Assembly: GCF_043641075.1 (NCBI RefSeq)
Contig: NZ_JBHZRC010000007.1
Location: 1-64,000, forward strand
Source of the DNA: Bacillus_BD oryzisoli_A
GTDB lineage: Bacteria; Bacillota; Bacilli; Bacillales; Cytobacillaceae
Direction: 5' to 3'
Length of the DNA: 64,000 bases
Shown here: in pieces, positions 43,415-52,094 of the stretch
How the letters are laid out: each line of letters starts with the position of its first letter
How positions within the stretch are numbered: position 1 is the first letter of the stretch
The notes under the pieces: generated by a model
Told to the model about the DNA's origin: nothing
Database searches by the model: none
The model's input: only the letters and a program-made list of their open reading frames with translations
Position numbers and translations under genes: made by a program

Positions 43415-45052
43415 TTAATCCCCGCAAGGTGCCGGCTCTATTTCAATAACCGGTGTAATATCCCGATAAGGATATCCTTGAATCTGTTTCACCCGCTTAA
43501 AATACTTAAACAATCGTTCATTTGGATGTGCATTCTCTTTATATTCTTCAACAATATTGGTAATAATACCGACAAGCGCTTCTGGTTCAATACCTTCCGC
43601 TACTGGCTGACCTGGATGTGCTGTCCGTCCAACAGGTTTTGCACCTAAGAACAAGTCAAATTTCCCTTTGCGGAACACAATACCGATATCCTCCATCACT
43701 GCACGATAACAAGCCATACCGCATCCATTAAAACCAATGTTCAGCTCCTTTGGCATTAGGCGGCCGCCAAGTATACGCTGCAGTTCATCCGCATAAGGAA
43801 TCGGTTCAGCTTTTTCACCATCACAGAAATCACAGGCTTTGATTGATAAAACGTCCCCAACAGGAGAAAGAAGAAACCCTGCCTCCTGCAGCTGTGAAGT
43901 AATAGTTTCCGGTTCCGAGGTTGGAATCTTCAGTACTATTTTGTGATTTGGAGTGTACTCCATTCTGCCCTTTTCTCCGACTACTTCTGCAAGAGTAATC
44001 ATTTGCTTTGATGTAAATTCCTTATTGGCAACACCCGGGCTGACCGCTAATTCAAACAAGGATTCAATTTTTTGTTGAACGATGGGAGCTGGCATGCTTA
44101 TTTCTTGACCGGACACAATCGCTAAAGCTTTTCTTGCCATGTCTAGGGAGGTTTGCTTTTTTACTGGTGCTTTCGTAAGCACCCCAACAGCTCCGTCATT
44201 TGTTGTATGACTGCCTTCTTGATCTAAAGCCCAAGGCTCCGCCTCTTTTTGCAGCCGTTGATGCGGTTTTAAAGGCTGCTGTTCATCATTCAACGTATAT
44301 TTTCTTTGATAGCCTCGAGGAGTAATCATTAGGTTGTCATACAAAAAGGTTGAAGAGTTCCCAATAATGACAGTTGTCAGCATGCCGATGTCATGGTTCA
44401 GCATCTCTGCTAAACTGGTAATCACAATCGATTGACGGTCGCGGTATGCACTTTTTACGAGCCCTACTGGAGTTTCCGGCGAGCGGTACTGCAGCAATAT
44501 TTTTTGCGTTTCAATAATTTGTCTTGTTCTCCTCCCGCTGCGTGGATTGTAGAGGGCAATCACGAAATCTGCCTGTGCCGCAGCTTCAACCCTTTTTGCA
44601 ATTAACTCCCACGGTGTTAGATGATCACTAAGACTAATCGTACAAGAATCATGCATAACTGGTGCTCCAAGCAGCGAAGCACAAGAGTTAATGGCCGATA
44701 TTCCAGGTACAATTTCTACTTCAACTCCTGTTGCTTCCTTCCAGCCTTTTTCAATCAATACTTCATAAATTAGCCCAGCCATGCCGTAGACACCGGCATC
44801 TCCGCTCGAAATCACCGCTACCTTTTTGCCGCTCTCAGCCTGCTTTACCGCTTCTTGAGCACGGGAAACCTCCTCGGTCATTCCCGTACTCACGACCGTT
44901 TGTTCACCGAGAAAATGTTCAATCAATTCGACATATGTTTTGTAGCCAATGACTAAATCACTCTCTTGAATCGCTTCCACGGCACGTTGCGTTATATGTT
45001 TAAAATCCCCCGGCCCGAATCCAACCACAAATAATTTTCCCTTTTCCCTCAT
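43415..45052 (-). CDS. cbiH: Cobalt-factor III methyltransferase CbiH60 (methylase plus Fe-S domain)
   Basis: A 545-residue two-domain protein. Residues 1-250 are a precorrin-3B C17-methylase (FVVGFGPGDFKHITQRAVEA, SSGDAGVYGMAG, EIVPGISAINSCASLLG) that methylates C17 and contracts the ring. A linker leads to a nitrite/sulfite-reductase-like domain near 330-545 with C407, C410 (KACDFCDGE) and C444, C448 (FNGCGMACYRA), which in B. megaterium CbiH60 carries a [4Fe-4S] cluster. ATG at 45052 lies nine bases after AAGGAG; an ATG at 45061 touches the site. Confidence 0.94.
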   Translation of the reverse strand: MREKGKLFVVGFGPGDFKHITQRAVEAIQESDLVIGYKTYVELIEHFLGEQTVVSTGMTEEVSRAQEAVKQAESGKKVAVISSGDAGVYGMAGLIYEVLIEKGWKEATGVEVEIVPGISAINSCASLLGAPVMHDSCTISLSDHLTPWELIAKRVEAAAQADFVIALYNPRSGRRTRQIIETQKILLQYRSPETPVGLVKSAYRDRQSIVITSLAEMLNHDIGMLTTVIIGNSSTFLYDNLMITPRGYQRKYTLNDEQQPLKPHQRLQKEAEPWALDQEGSHTTNDGAVGVLTKAPVKKQTSLDMARKALAIVSGQEISMPAPIVQQKIESLFELAVSPGVANKEFTSKQMITLAEVVGEKGRMEYTPNHKIVLKIPTSEPETITSQLQEAGFLLSPVGDVLSIKACDFCDGEKAEPIPYADELQRILGGRLMPKELNIGFNGCGMACYRAVMEDIGIVFRKGKFDLFLGAKPVGRTAHPGQPVAEGIEPEALVGIITNIVEEYKENAHPNERLFKYFKRVKQIQGYPYRDITPVIEIEPAPCGD

Positions 45053-45066
45053 ATCAAGCATCTCCT

Positions 45067-45444
45067 TTATTTTTTTACAGCAGAATCTTTTCGTATTCCT
45101 TCAGGAGGGGAAGCTGCTAAATTCGGCATCATTTCACCATTTACCCAATGGTAGATCTTATTGGATTCAATGCTATTCCCTTCTAAGTCACGAACAATTT
45201 GACGACCTATTTCCGGTGAATCGACCCGATACCAGTTTCCCTCAGGATAAGCAATCACCACACACGCATCCTGACATCTGCCGTTGCATCTTGTTCGAGT
45301 CGTATGAATCTGTCTATCTAAATCAAGTCTTGCAATTTCATCACGGACTGCCAATGTCACTTCTTCTCCGCCTTTTCTCATACAGCTGCTGCCATTGCAA
45401 ATAAATAAATGAGTCCTTGTTCCTTCGAGATTCCAGGTTGTCAT
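45067..45444 (-). CDS. cbiW: Thioredoxin-like [2Fe-2S] ferredoxin CbiW
   Basis: A 125-residue protein with cysteines C-x4-C in LFICNGSSCMRKGG and C-x3-C-x3-C in TRTRCNGRCQDACVV, as expected for a thioredoxin-like [2Fe-2S] ferredoxin. Its place as first gene before cbiH60 matches the B. megaterium cobI operon, where it is called CbiW. It may supply electrons to an Fe-S enzyme of the pathway, which is inference. AGGAGG precedes the ATG at 45444. Confidence 0.86.
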   Translation of the reverse strand: MTTWNLEGTRTHLFICNGSSCMRKGGEEVTLAVRDEIARLDLDRQIHTTRTRCNGRCQDACVVIAYPEGNWYRVDSPEIGRQIVRDLEGNSIESNKIYHWVNGEMMPNLAASPPEGIRKDSAVKK

Positions 45445-45473
45445 TGTTTTCCTCCTTATATAAAAAAGCACCT

Positions 45474-45511
45474 AAAAACAAAAAACCTTAACTCATAGAG
45501 TTAAGGTTTTT
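45474..45511 (-). terminator. Riboswitch-linked terminator before cbiW
   Basis: On the minus strand, AAAAACCTTAACTC pairs with GAGTTAAGGTTTTT around TAT, followed by a T-rich tract. It is a perfect intrinsic terminator between riboswitch and cbiW. Confidence 0.92.
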
Positions 45512-45600
45512 GAAGTTGATTAATTGCAAAAAAAGTCAGTAAATTAAACTTTACACATTTAACAGCCTCCACCTTTCCCTCCGAAAAGCATCGTACGACA

Positions 45601-45760
45601 CTTAAGAGTAGGTCTCCTGGCTTCGCTTCATCTTACTCTTGTCCCTTCCCGGTTTGCACCAGTGGTTTTTGACAATTTCATCAGCGTTACAGTAGCGGGG
45701 GCTGCTCCGGATTTGCACCGGATTCCCTATTATCCCTTGTAATCTACTTGGGGCTCTTAA
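45601..45760 (-). ncRNA. Adenosylcobalamin riboswitch, cbiW (ring) operon
   Basis: The minus strand reads AGGGAATCCGGTGCAAATCC, then CCCCCGCTACTGTAA, then GAAGCCAGGAGACCTACTC, the cobalamin riboswitch core (GCTACTG variant of GCCACTG). P1 pairs TTAAGAG with CTCTTAA. With the terminator at 45474-45511 it forms an OFF switch. Confidence 0.93.
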
Positions 45761-45990
45761 ATGATTCATATTTAATTTTTGAGGTATTGCCTGTTACGGG
45801 GTTAAGCATATAACATATTTTAGAAATTTTAAATACCTAATTTTTTAACACAATCACAACTTACAATTTGGCTCTTTCTATAATAGGCATTATTCGGATA
45901 AAGTGTAAATAACTATTTTCATATTTTATTTTGCTAGAAGAATTACCCCTTGCATGATAAACTAGTTACGAATTTTAAAAATTTCATAAG

Positions 45991-46153
45991 CTTTATGGTG
46001 CATTATTTACATGCTTAAAAGGGAAGTCGGTTAAATTCCGACGCGGTCCCGCCACTGTAATGGGGAGCATAATTACTTTATTAAACCACTGTTATTTCCA
46101 ATGGGAAGGTTGTAATTAGCGATTATCCAGAGCCAGGAGACCTGCCATATAGC
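45991..46153 (+). ncRNA. Adenosylcobalamin riboswitch, cbiMNQO
   Basis: GGGAAGTCGGTTAAATTCCG, GCGGTCCCGCCACTGTAA and AGAGCCAGGAGACCTGCC lie in order, with closing arms GCTTTATGG and CCATATAGC. It is followed by CCTACGAGGATAGG, also found behind the btuF riboswitch. The region between this switch and the divergent one (45761-45990) has no gene and must hold the two promoters. Confidence 0.94.
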
Positions 46154-46238
46154 GTTAATCAGTAACTACCTACGAGGATAGGAGGGACGCAATTGCAGGA
46201 GAGCATCCATTTATTCATGATGATGTATCTGTTAATTA

Positions 46239-46274
46239 CGTACTTCTTTCACCTAGAAAGAAGTATTTTTTTTG
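46239..46274 (+). terminator. Riboswitch-linked terminator before cbiM
   Basis: TACTTCTTTC pairs with GAAAGAAGTA around ACCTA and is followed by TTTTTTTTTG. It lies between the riboswitch and cbiM. Confidence 0.9.
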
Positions 46275-46352
46275 ATGTTTTTTTATTCAATACAATTGGG
46301 ATTGGCGGGATTCCTTTTACTGAAACATATATTTTAAAGGAGAAGGAGAACG

Positions 46353-47096
46353 ATGAAAAATTCTAGTTGGAAAGTCTTTTATTTTATTATTTTGCTGCTC
46401 ATTGTCCCAAAGAAAGCAGCTGCTATGCATATCATGGAGGGATTCTTGCCAATAGAGTGGGCTCTCTTTTGGTGGGGCGTAACCACCCCCTTCCTCATTT
46501 TAGGCTTCAGATCCATTCAAAAAACCGTTCAAGAAAACCCTGAAACAAAAATGATTTTAGGACTGTCAGGAGCCTTTGCTTTTGTTCTTTCTGCTTTAAA
46601 AATTCCATCTGTAACAGGCAGCTCTTCACATCCAACCGGTGTGGGCTTAGGAACAATCCTATATGGTCCCTTTGCTATGACCATTATCGGTACGATCGTG
46701 TTATTATTTCAAGCATTACTCCTAGCACATGGAGGGCTAACAACACTTGGAGCCAATGCATTTTCTATGGCAGTTGTCGGTCCCATTATCACCTATGCGG
46801 TTTATAAAGGAACCCAAAAAATAGGTTGGTCACTTTCACTCTCAGTGTTTCTATCTGTTGCTCTAGGCAATTTAAGTACATATCTTATGACATCCTTACA
46901 GCTAGCATTGGCATTCCCTTCTGAGGTGGGTGGGATTATCGCGTCCTTCTCTAAATTTGCTGGTATTTTTGCCTTAACACAAATTCCACTTGCCATTAGC
47001 GAGGGTCTTTTAACAGTGATCGTTATTAATTTTCTCAGAAACCATAATTTAGATGATTTAAAAGCACTGCGCGTTTTTTCAAAGGAGGTCAACTAA
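46353..47096 (+). CDS. cbiM: Cobalt ECF transporter S component CbiM
   Basis: A 247-residue membrane protein. A signal peptide (1-24) ends at AAA, so the mature chain starts MHIMEGFLP; that free Met-His end binds Co(II) in the CbiM/NikM family. About seven helices follow, with SSSHPTGVGLGTILYGP and LGANAFSMAVVGP. AGGAGAAGGAGA precedes the ATG. First gene of the uptake operon. Confidence 0.96.
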   Translation: MKNSSWKVFYFIILLLIVPKKAAAMHIMEGFLPIEWALFWWGVTTPFLILGFRSIQKTVQENPETKMILGLSGAFAFVLSALKIPSVTGSSSHPTGVGLGTILYGPFAMTIIGTIVLLFQALLLAHGGLTTLGANAFSMAVVGPIITYAVYKGTQKIGWSLSLSVFLSVALGNLSTYLMTSLQLALAFPSEVGGIIASFSKFAGIFALTQIPLAISEGLLTVIVINFLRNHNLDDLKALRVFSKEVN

Positions 47097-47097
47097 T

Positions 47098-47409
47098 ATG
47101 AAAAAGAATCTTGTTCTCTTTTTGACTGTTATCCTTCTTGCCATCATCCCTTTGTTTATCCAAAAAGGTTCGGAATTCGGCGGCGCTGATGGAGAAGCAC
47201 AGGAAGCAATAAATGAAATAAATGCCAGCTACAAGCCTTGGTTTGATAGTATTTGGGAGCCCCCAGGCGGGGAAACAGAAAGCCTGTTATTTGTCCTACA
47301 GGGGTCCATTGGTGCAGGGTTTATTGGCTATTTCATAGGATATATGAGAGGTAGGAATCAAGAAAAGGATAAAAAAAAGGGCAAAAATAGATATGCTGTT
47401 AATCGATAA
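47098..47409 (+). CDS. cbiN: Cobalt transporter accessory protein CbiN
   Basis: A 103-residue protein with two membrane helices and an outer loop GGADGEAQEAINEINASYKP, followed by PWFDSIWEPPGGETESLLF, the CbiN signature. CbiN helps load cobalt into CbiM. It starts one base after the cbiM stop, with AAAGGAGG in the cbiM end, and has a lysine-rich C-terminus. Confidence 0.95.
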   Translation: MKKNLVLFLTVILLAIIPLFIQKGSEFGGADGEAQEAINEINASYKPWFDSIWEPPGGETESLLFVLQGSIGAGFIGYFIGYMRGRNQEKDKKKGKNRYAVNR

Positions 47410-48166
47410 GTATGCTTATTTCAATCGTCTGAAACAAATCCATCCAGTGGAGAAAGTATCATTAGCACTTTCTCTGCTGTTCTTTTCTTTAGCCGTTAAA
47501 GATCCATTTGTTTCTATAGCTACTTTTTCTGTTATGAGTGGTTTTATTATTCTTGGAGCAAAAATTCCAATAATGTATTATATTAAACTACTGTTGCTGC
47601 CGAGCCTTTTTCTCGTATCAGGTATTATACCGGTCCTCATCTCCGTAGCAAGCTACGAGGCGGCAATTCCTAACCAATTATGGTCTGTTTCCATTGGAGT
47701 CTGGAAATTCTTTATTAACCAGTATAATGTCACTAAGGCAGTCCAGCTCTTTTTCTCTGCATTCAGTTCCATAAGCTGTTTATATTTTTTAATCCTGACA
47801 ACACCTGTCTATGATATTCTCCAGATTTTACGAAAGCTTAAACTGCCGGGACTGCTCATTGAAATGATGGAGATTACATACCGTTTTATTTTTGTCCTTT
47901 TAGAAACTGCTTCACAGATCAATCAAACCCAAAATTCCCGTCTCGGCTATCGGACCGGAAAGCTTTGGCTAAATTCCATTAGTCTATTAATCTCCGCATT
48001 ATTTATAGCTGTTATCAAAAGGTCGAAGGAATTAACAAGTGCATTAGAGTCACGGGCATACATAAATGAAATACATTATGCAGGCGATGACTACAAGCTA
48101 TCAACGGTCAACTGGCTTGTGATTTCCGTTATCTTAGCTGTAATATTCATGATTTATTTGATATAG
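47393..48166 (+). CDS. cbiQ: Cobalt ECF transporter T component CbiQ
   Basis: A 257-residue membrane protein with about five helices. TTPVYDILQILRKLKLPGLLIEMMEITYRF and ELTSALESRAYI are the coupling motifs that contact the ATPase CbiO. It overlaps cbiN by 17 bases. Confidence 0.94.
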   Translation: MLLIDKYAYFNRLKQIHPVEKVSLALSLLFFSLAVKDPFVSIATFSVMSGFIILGAKIPIMYYIKLLLLPSLFLVSGIIPVLISVASYEAAIPNQLWSVSIGVWKFFINQYNVTKAVQLFFSAFSSISCLYFLILTTPVYDILQILRKLKLPGLLIEMMEITYRFIFVLLETASQINQTQNSRLGYRTGKLWLNSISLLISALFIAVIKRSKELTSALESRAYINEIHYAGDDYKLSTVNWLVISVILAVIFMIYLI

Positions 48167-48179
48167 GGGGGACGGATTA

Positions 48180-49037
48180 ATGGCTGAATATAGTTTTGAA
48201 ATAAACCAGATGACACACCAATATGCAGATGGAACAACGGCATTACACAACCTGACCCTTTCAATTGAAAAAGGAAAAAAGATTGCCCTGCTGGGAAAAA
48301 ACGGTGCGGGTAAATCCACGCTTTTAAAACATCTAAACGGCCTGTTAAAGCCCACTTCAGGAACCATTTTCTTTAACGGTGAAAAGGTAAGTTACAATCG
48401 GAAATCCTTACTCAAGCTAAGAAAACAAGTAGGTCTTGTTTTTCAAGACCCTGACTCCCAATTGTTTTCAGGCAATGTGAAACAAGATATTTCCTTCGGT
48501 CCTATGAATTTAGGCTGGTCTAAGGAGATGGTCGAAAAGCAAACAGCTTGGGCAATGGAGCTAACTGACGTTACAAATCTACAGGACCGTCCAATTCATT
48601 TTTTAAGTCTAGGCCAGAAAAAACGAGTCTCAATCGCCGGGATATTGGCCATGGACCCTGATGTATTTATATTAGATGAACCAACAGCTGGGTTGGATGC
48701 CTATTACACGAAACAAATCATCAAACTTCTTGAGGATATCCATAAAGAGAATAAAACAATTATCCTCTCCACACATGATGTTCATTTTGCATACGAGTGG
48801 GCAGACGAAATGATTGTTATGAATGATGGAGACATCCTTTACCAGGGTGATCCCGTTACCATTTTTTATCACGATGACATCCTCAATAAGGCCCATATTG
48901 AAAAGCCTTGGGTACTGGAGACAGCTCAACAATTAATAAATGCGAAAATCCTTAACGTTGCACAAACATTCATGCCGCGTAACAAAGAAGCATTATTCCA
49001 GCTAATTCGGTGTCAGGCACCAGAAAAAGACAAATGA
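48180..49037 (+). CDS. cbiO: Cobalt ECF transporter ATPase CbiO
   Basis: A 285-residue ABC ATPase with Walker A LLGKNGAGKST, Q-loop VFQDPDSQLF, signature LSLGQKKR and Walker B VFILDEPTAGLD. It powers CbiMNQ. GGGGGG precedes the ATG. The last eight residues (CQAPEKDK) and the stop codon are encoded by the left arm of a GGTGTCAGGCACC hairpin repeat, so the natural C-terminus seems to have been replaced; the ATPase core is intact. Confidence 0.95.
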   Translation: MAEYSFEINQMTHQYADGTTALHNLTLSIEKGKKIALLGKNGAGKSTLLKHLNGLLKPTSGTIFFNGEKVSYNRKSLLKLRKQVGLVFQDPDSQLFSGNVKQDISFGPMNLGWSKEMVEKQTAWAMELTDVTNLQDRPIHFLSLGQKKRVSIAGILAMDPDVFILDEPTAGLDAYYTKQIIKLLEDIHKENKTIILSTHDVHFAYEWADEMIVMNDGDILYQGDPVTIFYHDDILNKAHIEKPWVLETAQQLINAKILNVAQTFMPRNKEALFQLIRCQAPEKDK

Positions 49038-49069
49038 GGACCATTTGTCTTTTTCTGGTGCCTGACATC
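49009..49069 (+). terminator. GGTGTCAGGCACC hairpin overlapping the cbiO end
   Basis: GGTGTCAGGCACCAGAAAAA pairs with TTTTTCTGGTGCCTGACATC and is followed by TTTTATTG. It begins 29 bases before the end of cbiO and works as a likely terminator for the cobalt operon. It is almost identical to the copy at 33239. Confidence 0.75.
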
Positions 49070-49155
49070 TTTTATTGAGGTAAAACGTCACAATTATTAG
49101 TATAATTATATTGTTGTAGCAATCATTGTTTGCTACGATTAGGTGGTAAACACAG

Positions 49156-50394
49156 ATGAAATTAGGTGTGATGATGGAACGTAAGAATAAAGTTGCAGAG
49201 AGGTTCGATTGGACATTAACACTTTTATTATTGATGTTTTTTCTTGTCAGTTGTGTGGCTATTTATAGTGGTCAGTCCTCTGATCAATATTCAGGGTCAA
49301 ATTTCATGCTGCAGCAAATATTTTGGTATGGAGTAGGAGCAGCTATTATTGCTTTTGTCATGTACTTTGACAGCGAGCAACTAAATAGACTTACTTGGGT
49401 TATCTACGGAGCAGGCATTTTATTATTACTATTTTTAGCAGTTGCACCTGTTTCTGAATTCACTCCTAAAATTAATGGGGCTAAAAGTTGGTTTATCACC
49501 CCAGTCGGCTCGCTTCAGCCATCTGAATTTATGAAAGTTTTTCTTATCATGGGCTTAAGCAGAACCATTTGTAAGCATCAGGAGAAATATCTCAATAAAA
49601 CAATGAGGAACGATATTATTCTTCTTGTGAAAATCGGGCTAGTGACCGGCTTACCAGTTGGACTTATCATGTTACAGCCTGACTTGGGAACATCACTTGT
49701 TATGCTGGCAATTATGACAGGTATGATTTTTATATCCGGCATCTCGTGGAAAATCATATTATCCATATATGGATCAGGTGCAGCAATTGCTTGTACCATT
49801 CTCTACTTTGTGATCTGGGCTCCGGAAATATTGGAAAAATACCTAAATGTTAAACCCTATCAATTTGATCGAATCTATGCTTGGATTGATCCAAATAACA
49901 ATGCAGCTGGATACCACCTTTCCAATTCATTAAAAGCGATCGGGTCGGGACTTTTGATCGGTAAGGGCTTTGGTGAACGAAAAGTGTATATTCCAGAAAG
50001 CCATACAGACTTTATTTTCAGCGTGATTGGTGAAGAATATGGTTTTCTCGGTGGAAGTATCGTGATTGGATTGTTCTTTCTCTTAATCTATCATCTAACG
50101 AAAACAGCATTAGAAACAGTAGATTCGTATAATACCTACATTTGTGTAGGAATAATTAGTATGCTTACCTTCCACGTATTCCAAAATATCGGAATGACAA
50201 TCCAGGTTTTACCGATTACAGGAATTCCATTACCGTTTATCAGCTATGGGGGGAGCTCGCTAATGGGGAATATGTTTGCAATGGGACTCGTCTATAGCAT
50301 TCATTATCATCACAAGAACTATATGTTCTCTTCAGGAAATAATTATACCGAGTCCAATACTAAGGCAATGGAAAGAAGTACATCCTCCAGTTAA
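49156..50394 (+). CDS. RodA/FtsW/SpoVE-family peptidoglycan glycosyltransferase
   Basis: A 412-residue SEDS protein with about ten membrane helices. GSLQPSEFMKVFLIMGL, LQPDLGTSLVMLAIMTGMIFISG, SHTDFIFSVIGEEYGFLGG and PLPFISYGGSSLMGNM are family motifs, including the catalytic Asp in QPDLGT. It polymerises glycan strands with a partner class B PBP. It stands alone here, so RodA, FtsW or SpoVE cannot be separated; the PITGIPLPFISYGGSS form fits RodA. Two starts are possible (49156, AGGTGG 9 bases upstream, or 49174). Confidence 0.88.
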   Translation: MKLGVMMERKNKVAERFDWTLTLLLLMFFLVSCVAIYSGQSSDQYSGSNFMLQQIFWYGVGAAIIAFVMYFDSEQLNRLTWVIYGAGILLLLFLAVAPVSEFTPKINGAKSWFITPVGSLQPSEFMKVFLIMGLSRTICKHQEKYLNKTMRNDIILLVKIGLVTGLPVGLIMLQPDLGTSLVMLAIMTGMIFISGISWKIILSIYGSGAAIACTILYFVIWAPEILEKYLNVKPYQFDRIYAWIDPNNNAAGYHLSNSLKAIGSGLLIGKGFGERKVYIPESHTDFIFSVIGEEYGFLGGSIVIGLFFLLIYHLTKTALETVDSYNTYICVGIISMLTFHVFQNIGMTIQVLPITGIPLPFISYGGSSLMGNMFAMGLVYSIHYHHKNYMFSSGNNYTESNTKAMERSTSSS

Positions 50395-50418
50395 TCAAAC
50401 GTTTGTTTAAAATAAGAG

Positions 50419-50449
50419 CACCAGTGCAAATGCTTACTGGTGTTTTTTT
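50419..50449 (+). terminator. Intrinsic terminator after the RodA-like gene
   Basis: CACCAGT pairs with ACTGGTG around GCAAATGCTT and is followed by TTTTTTT. Confidence 0.85.
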
Positions 50450-50571
50450 GTGCCTAAACGATTATGTTCTTTAGGCTCTTCTATAAGTCATTATTCTGGT
50501 TCCACATATCCAAAATGTCCTTTAGACAACTTCCACAAAATATAAAACACCTTCATTTCCCTGCCTAGACA

Positions 50572-50602
50572 GAAAAAATCCTCCATCAAAATGATGGAGG
50601 AT
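50572..50602 (-). terminator. Intrinsic terminator after dps
   Basis: On the minus strand, ATCCTCCATCA pairs with TGATGGAGGAT around TTT and is followed by TTTTTTC. Confidence 0.87.
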
Positions 50603-50617
50603 CTCTTTAACTCCTTA

Positions 50618-51052
50618 TTACTCACCTAAATAAGCATTAAGCATCCAAACATGTGTATCAATGCTTTCAATCAATCCTACAGCAAGATCATTTGTGATTG
50701 TGTCATTACCCTCTTCGGCAATTACCGCTAATTTTTCTAACCCTGCTTTGATTTCTTTGTAGTCTTTTACGAGTGCAGCAACCATATCTGCTGCTTTTGT
50801 TTCACCAGCTGTTTCTTCAATTGTTGCTGTTTCAAGAAATTCCTTCATTGTTGCGATTGGTTCACCGCCAATAGCTAAAAGGCGCTCTGCAACTTGGTCT
50901 ACCACAAGAGCTGATTCATTATATAATTCTTCGAATTTTGCATGGAGGGTGAAGAATAAAGGTCCTTTAACATACCAATGGAAACGGTGAAGCTTTGTAT
51001 AAAGTACACTCCAGTTCGCGATTTGTTGATTTAATTCAGATTGGATAGTCAT
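50618..51052 (-). CDS. dps: Dps-family DNA-binding ferritin-like protein (MrgA-like)
   Basis: A 144-residue Dps protein. LHRFHWYVKGPLFFTLHAKFEELYNE carries the ferroxidase ligands (two His, Asp and Glu), and the fold forms a 12-mer that stores iron and shields DNA from peroxide. The chain starts MTIQSELNQQIANWSVLYTK. AAGGAGG precedes the ATG. A perfect PerR box upstream predicts peroxide induction like B. subtilis mrgA. Confidence 0.93.
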   Translation of the reverse strand: MTIQSELNQQIANWSVLYTKLHRFHWYVKGPLFFTLHAKFEELYNESALVVDQVAERLLAIGGEPIATMKEFLETATIEETAGETKAADMVAALVKDYKEIKAGLEKLAVIAEEGNDTITNDLAVGLIESIDTHVWMLNAYLGE

Positions 51053-51102
51053 AAAATAATTCCTCCTTAGATTTCATTCATTTGTTCCTTTTCTATACTC
51101 TT

Positions 51103-51130
51103 ATTATAACAAGTTTACTTTAAAAATCAA
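51103..51130 (-). promoter_or_regulatory. Promoter of dps
   Basis: On the minus strand, TTGATT (51125-51130) and TATAAT (51103-51108) lie 16 bases apart, about 50 bp before the start codon, and just downstream of the PerR box. Confidence 0.7.
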
Positions 51131-51137
51131 TACTAAA

Positions 51138-51152
51138 TTATAATTATTATAA
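51138..51152. promoter_or_regulatory. PerR box upstream of dps
   Basis: TTATAATTATTATAA matches the PerR consensus TTATAATNATTATAA at every position. It lies seven bases upstream of the -35 element of dps. PerR would repress and peroxide would release it, as for mrgA and katA in B. subtilis. Confidence 0.85.
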
Positions 51153-51212
51153 TTTAAAACTTATTACTAATAAATGTATGGAAGAACATTCCAACCTCCA
51201 TGGTATCCCTAA

Positions 51213-51249
51213 TAAAAAAAAGAGTCAGTGAGAAAAATCACCAAACTCT
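51213..51249 (-). terminator. Intrinsic terminator after the deacetylase gene
   Basis: On the minus strand, AGAGT..GTGA pairs with TCAC..ACTCT and is followed by TTTTTTTTATT. Confidence 0.8.
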
Positions 51250-51258
51250 TTTTATCTT

Positions 51259-52035
51259 CTAAGGCAATCGTTTATCTATCATATCTAACTCAGGAATTAG
51301 TGTCGAAAGTGGTACAATTTCTGCTTGTTCTTTATATTTTGGAATAAAGGTTTTTAATACATCTACTACGTGCTCACCTGTGATACCGACATGTCCGATG
51401 GCAATCAATTGATCCTCTTCATTTAATTGCTTCATCAGTTTGTTGGCCTGCTGGTTTATATATTGCTCCGTATAAACATGATCGAAGAACAAATCATTTT
51501 CTAAATGAGGTACTGATAATTCATCTGCAATTTTCCCAACTACACTCTTACTGCTAGTTCGACTATCAAGATAATAAAGGCCCTTCTCCTTACAAACCTC
51601 TAATACAATTCTCATAACCCGTTCATCTTCCGTTACCTTTGAACCCATATGATGATTCATTCCAACCGCATATGGTACTGCTTCAATCGCTTTTTCCACT
51701 TGTTTTCTAATTTCATCATCACTCATATCCGTAGTAATGGCTCCCGGACCAAGCCAGCTCTTTTTTCCACTCTTTGGCTCCATCGGCAAATGAACAATTA
51801 CTTCATGCCCCTTCTCATGTGCTAATTTCGCATCTCGTTCTGTTGTTGATAAAAACGGCATAATTGCGGCTGTAAGCGTGACTGGAAGATTCAGCATCTC
51901 CTCTGTGCCTTTCATGTTATTGCCAAAGTCATCAATAACGATTGCCAGCTCTTTTTGCTGCACCTTTGTTTCCGCATAAATCGTAGTTGTAAAAATTGTA
52001 AAAAGAAGTATAAAAGACATGAACGTTATTCGCAT
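51259..52035 (-). CDS. Divergent polysaccharide deacetylase-family protein
   Basis: A 258-residue secreted protein. Residues 1-20 are a signal peptide (ILLFTIFTTTIYA), and the rest is the divergent polysaccharide deacetylase fold (YibQ/DUF610): ELAIVIDDFGNNMKGTEEML with the metal Asp pair, IVHLPMEPK, VGMNHHMGSKVTED with metal histidines, LDSRTSSKSV and AIGHVGITGEHVV. The substrate is unknown. It begins with ATG and stands alone between dps and the pot operon. Confidence 0.88.
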   Translation of the reverse strand: MRITFMSFILLFTIFTTTIYAETKVQQKELAIVIDDFGNNMKGTEEMLNLPVTLTAAIMPFLSTTERDAKLAHEKGHEVIVHLPMEPKSGKKSWLGPGAITTDMSDDEIRKQVEKAIEAVPYAVGMNHHMGSKVTEDERVMRIVLEVCKEKGLYYLDSRTSSKSVVGKIADELSVPHLENDLFFDHVYTEQYINQQANKLMKQLNEEDQLIAIGHVGITGEHVVDVLKTFIPKYKEQAEIVPLSTLIPELDMIDKRLP

Positions 52036-52094
52036 AAAAGCACTCCTTTTTTCTTTTTAAGATGTCACAAAAGGAGTTTAATTAATCCTAAAAA

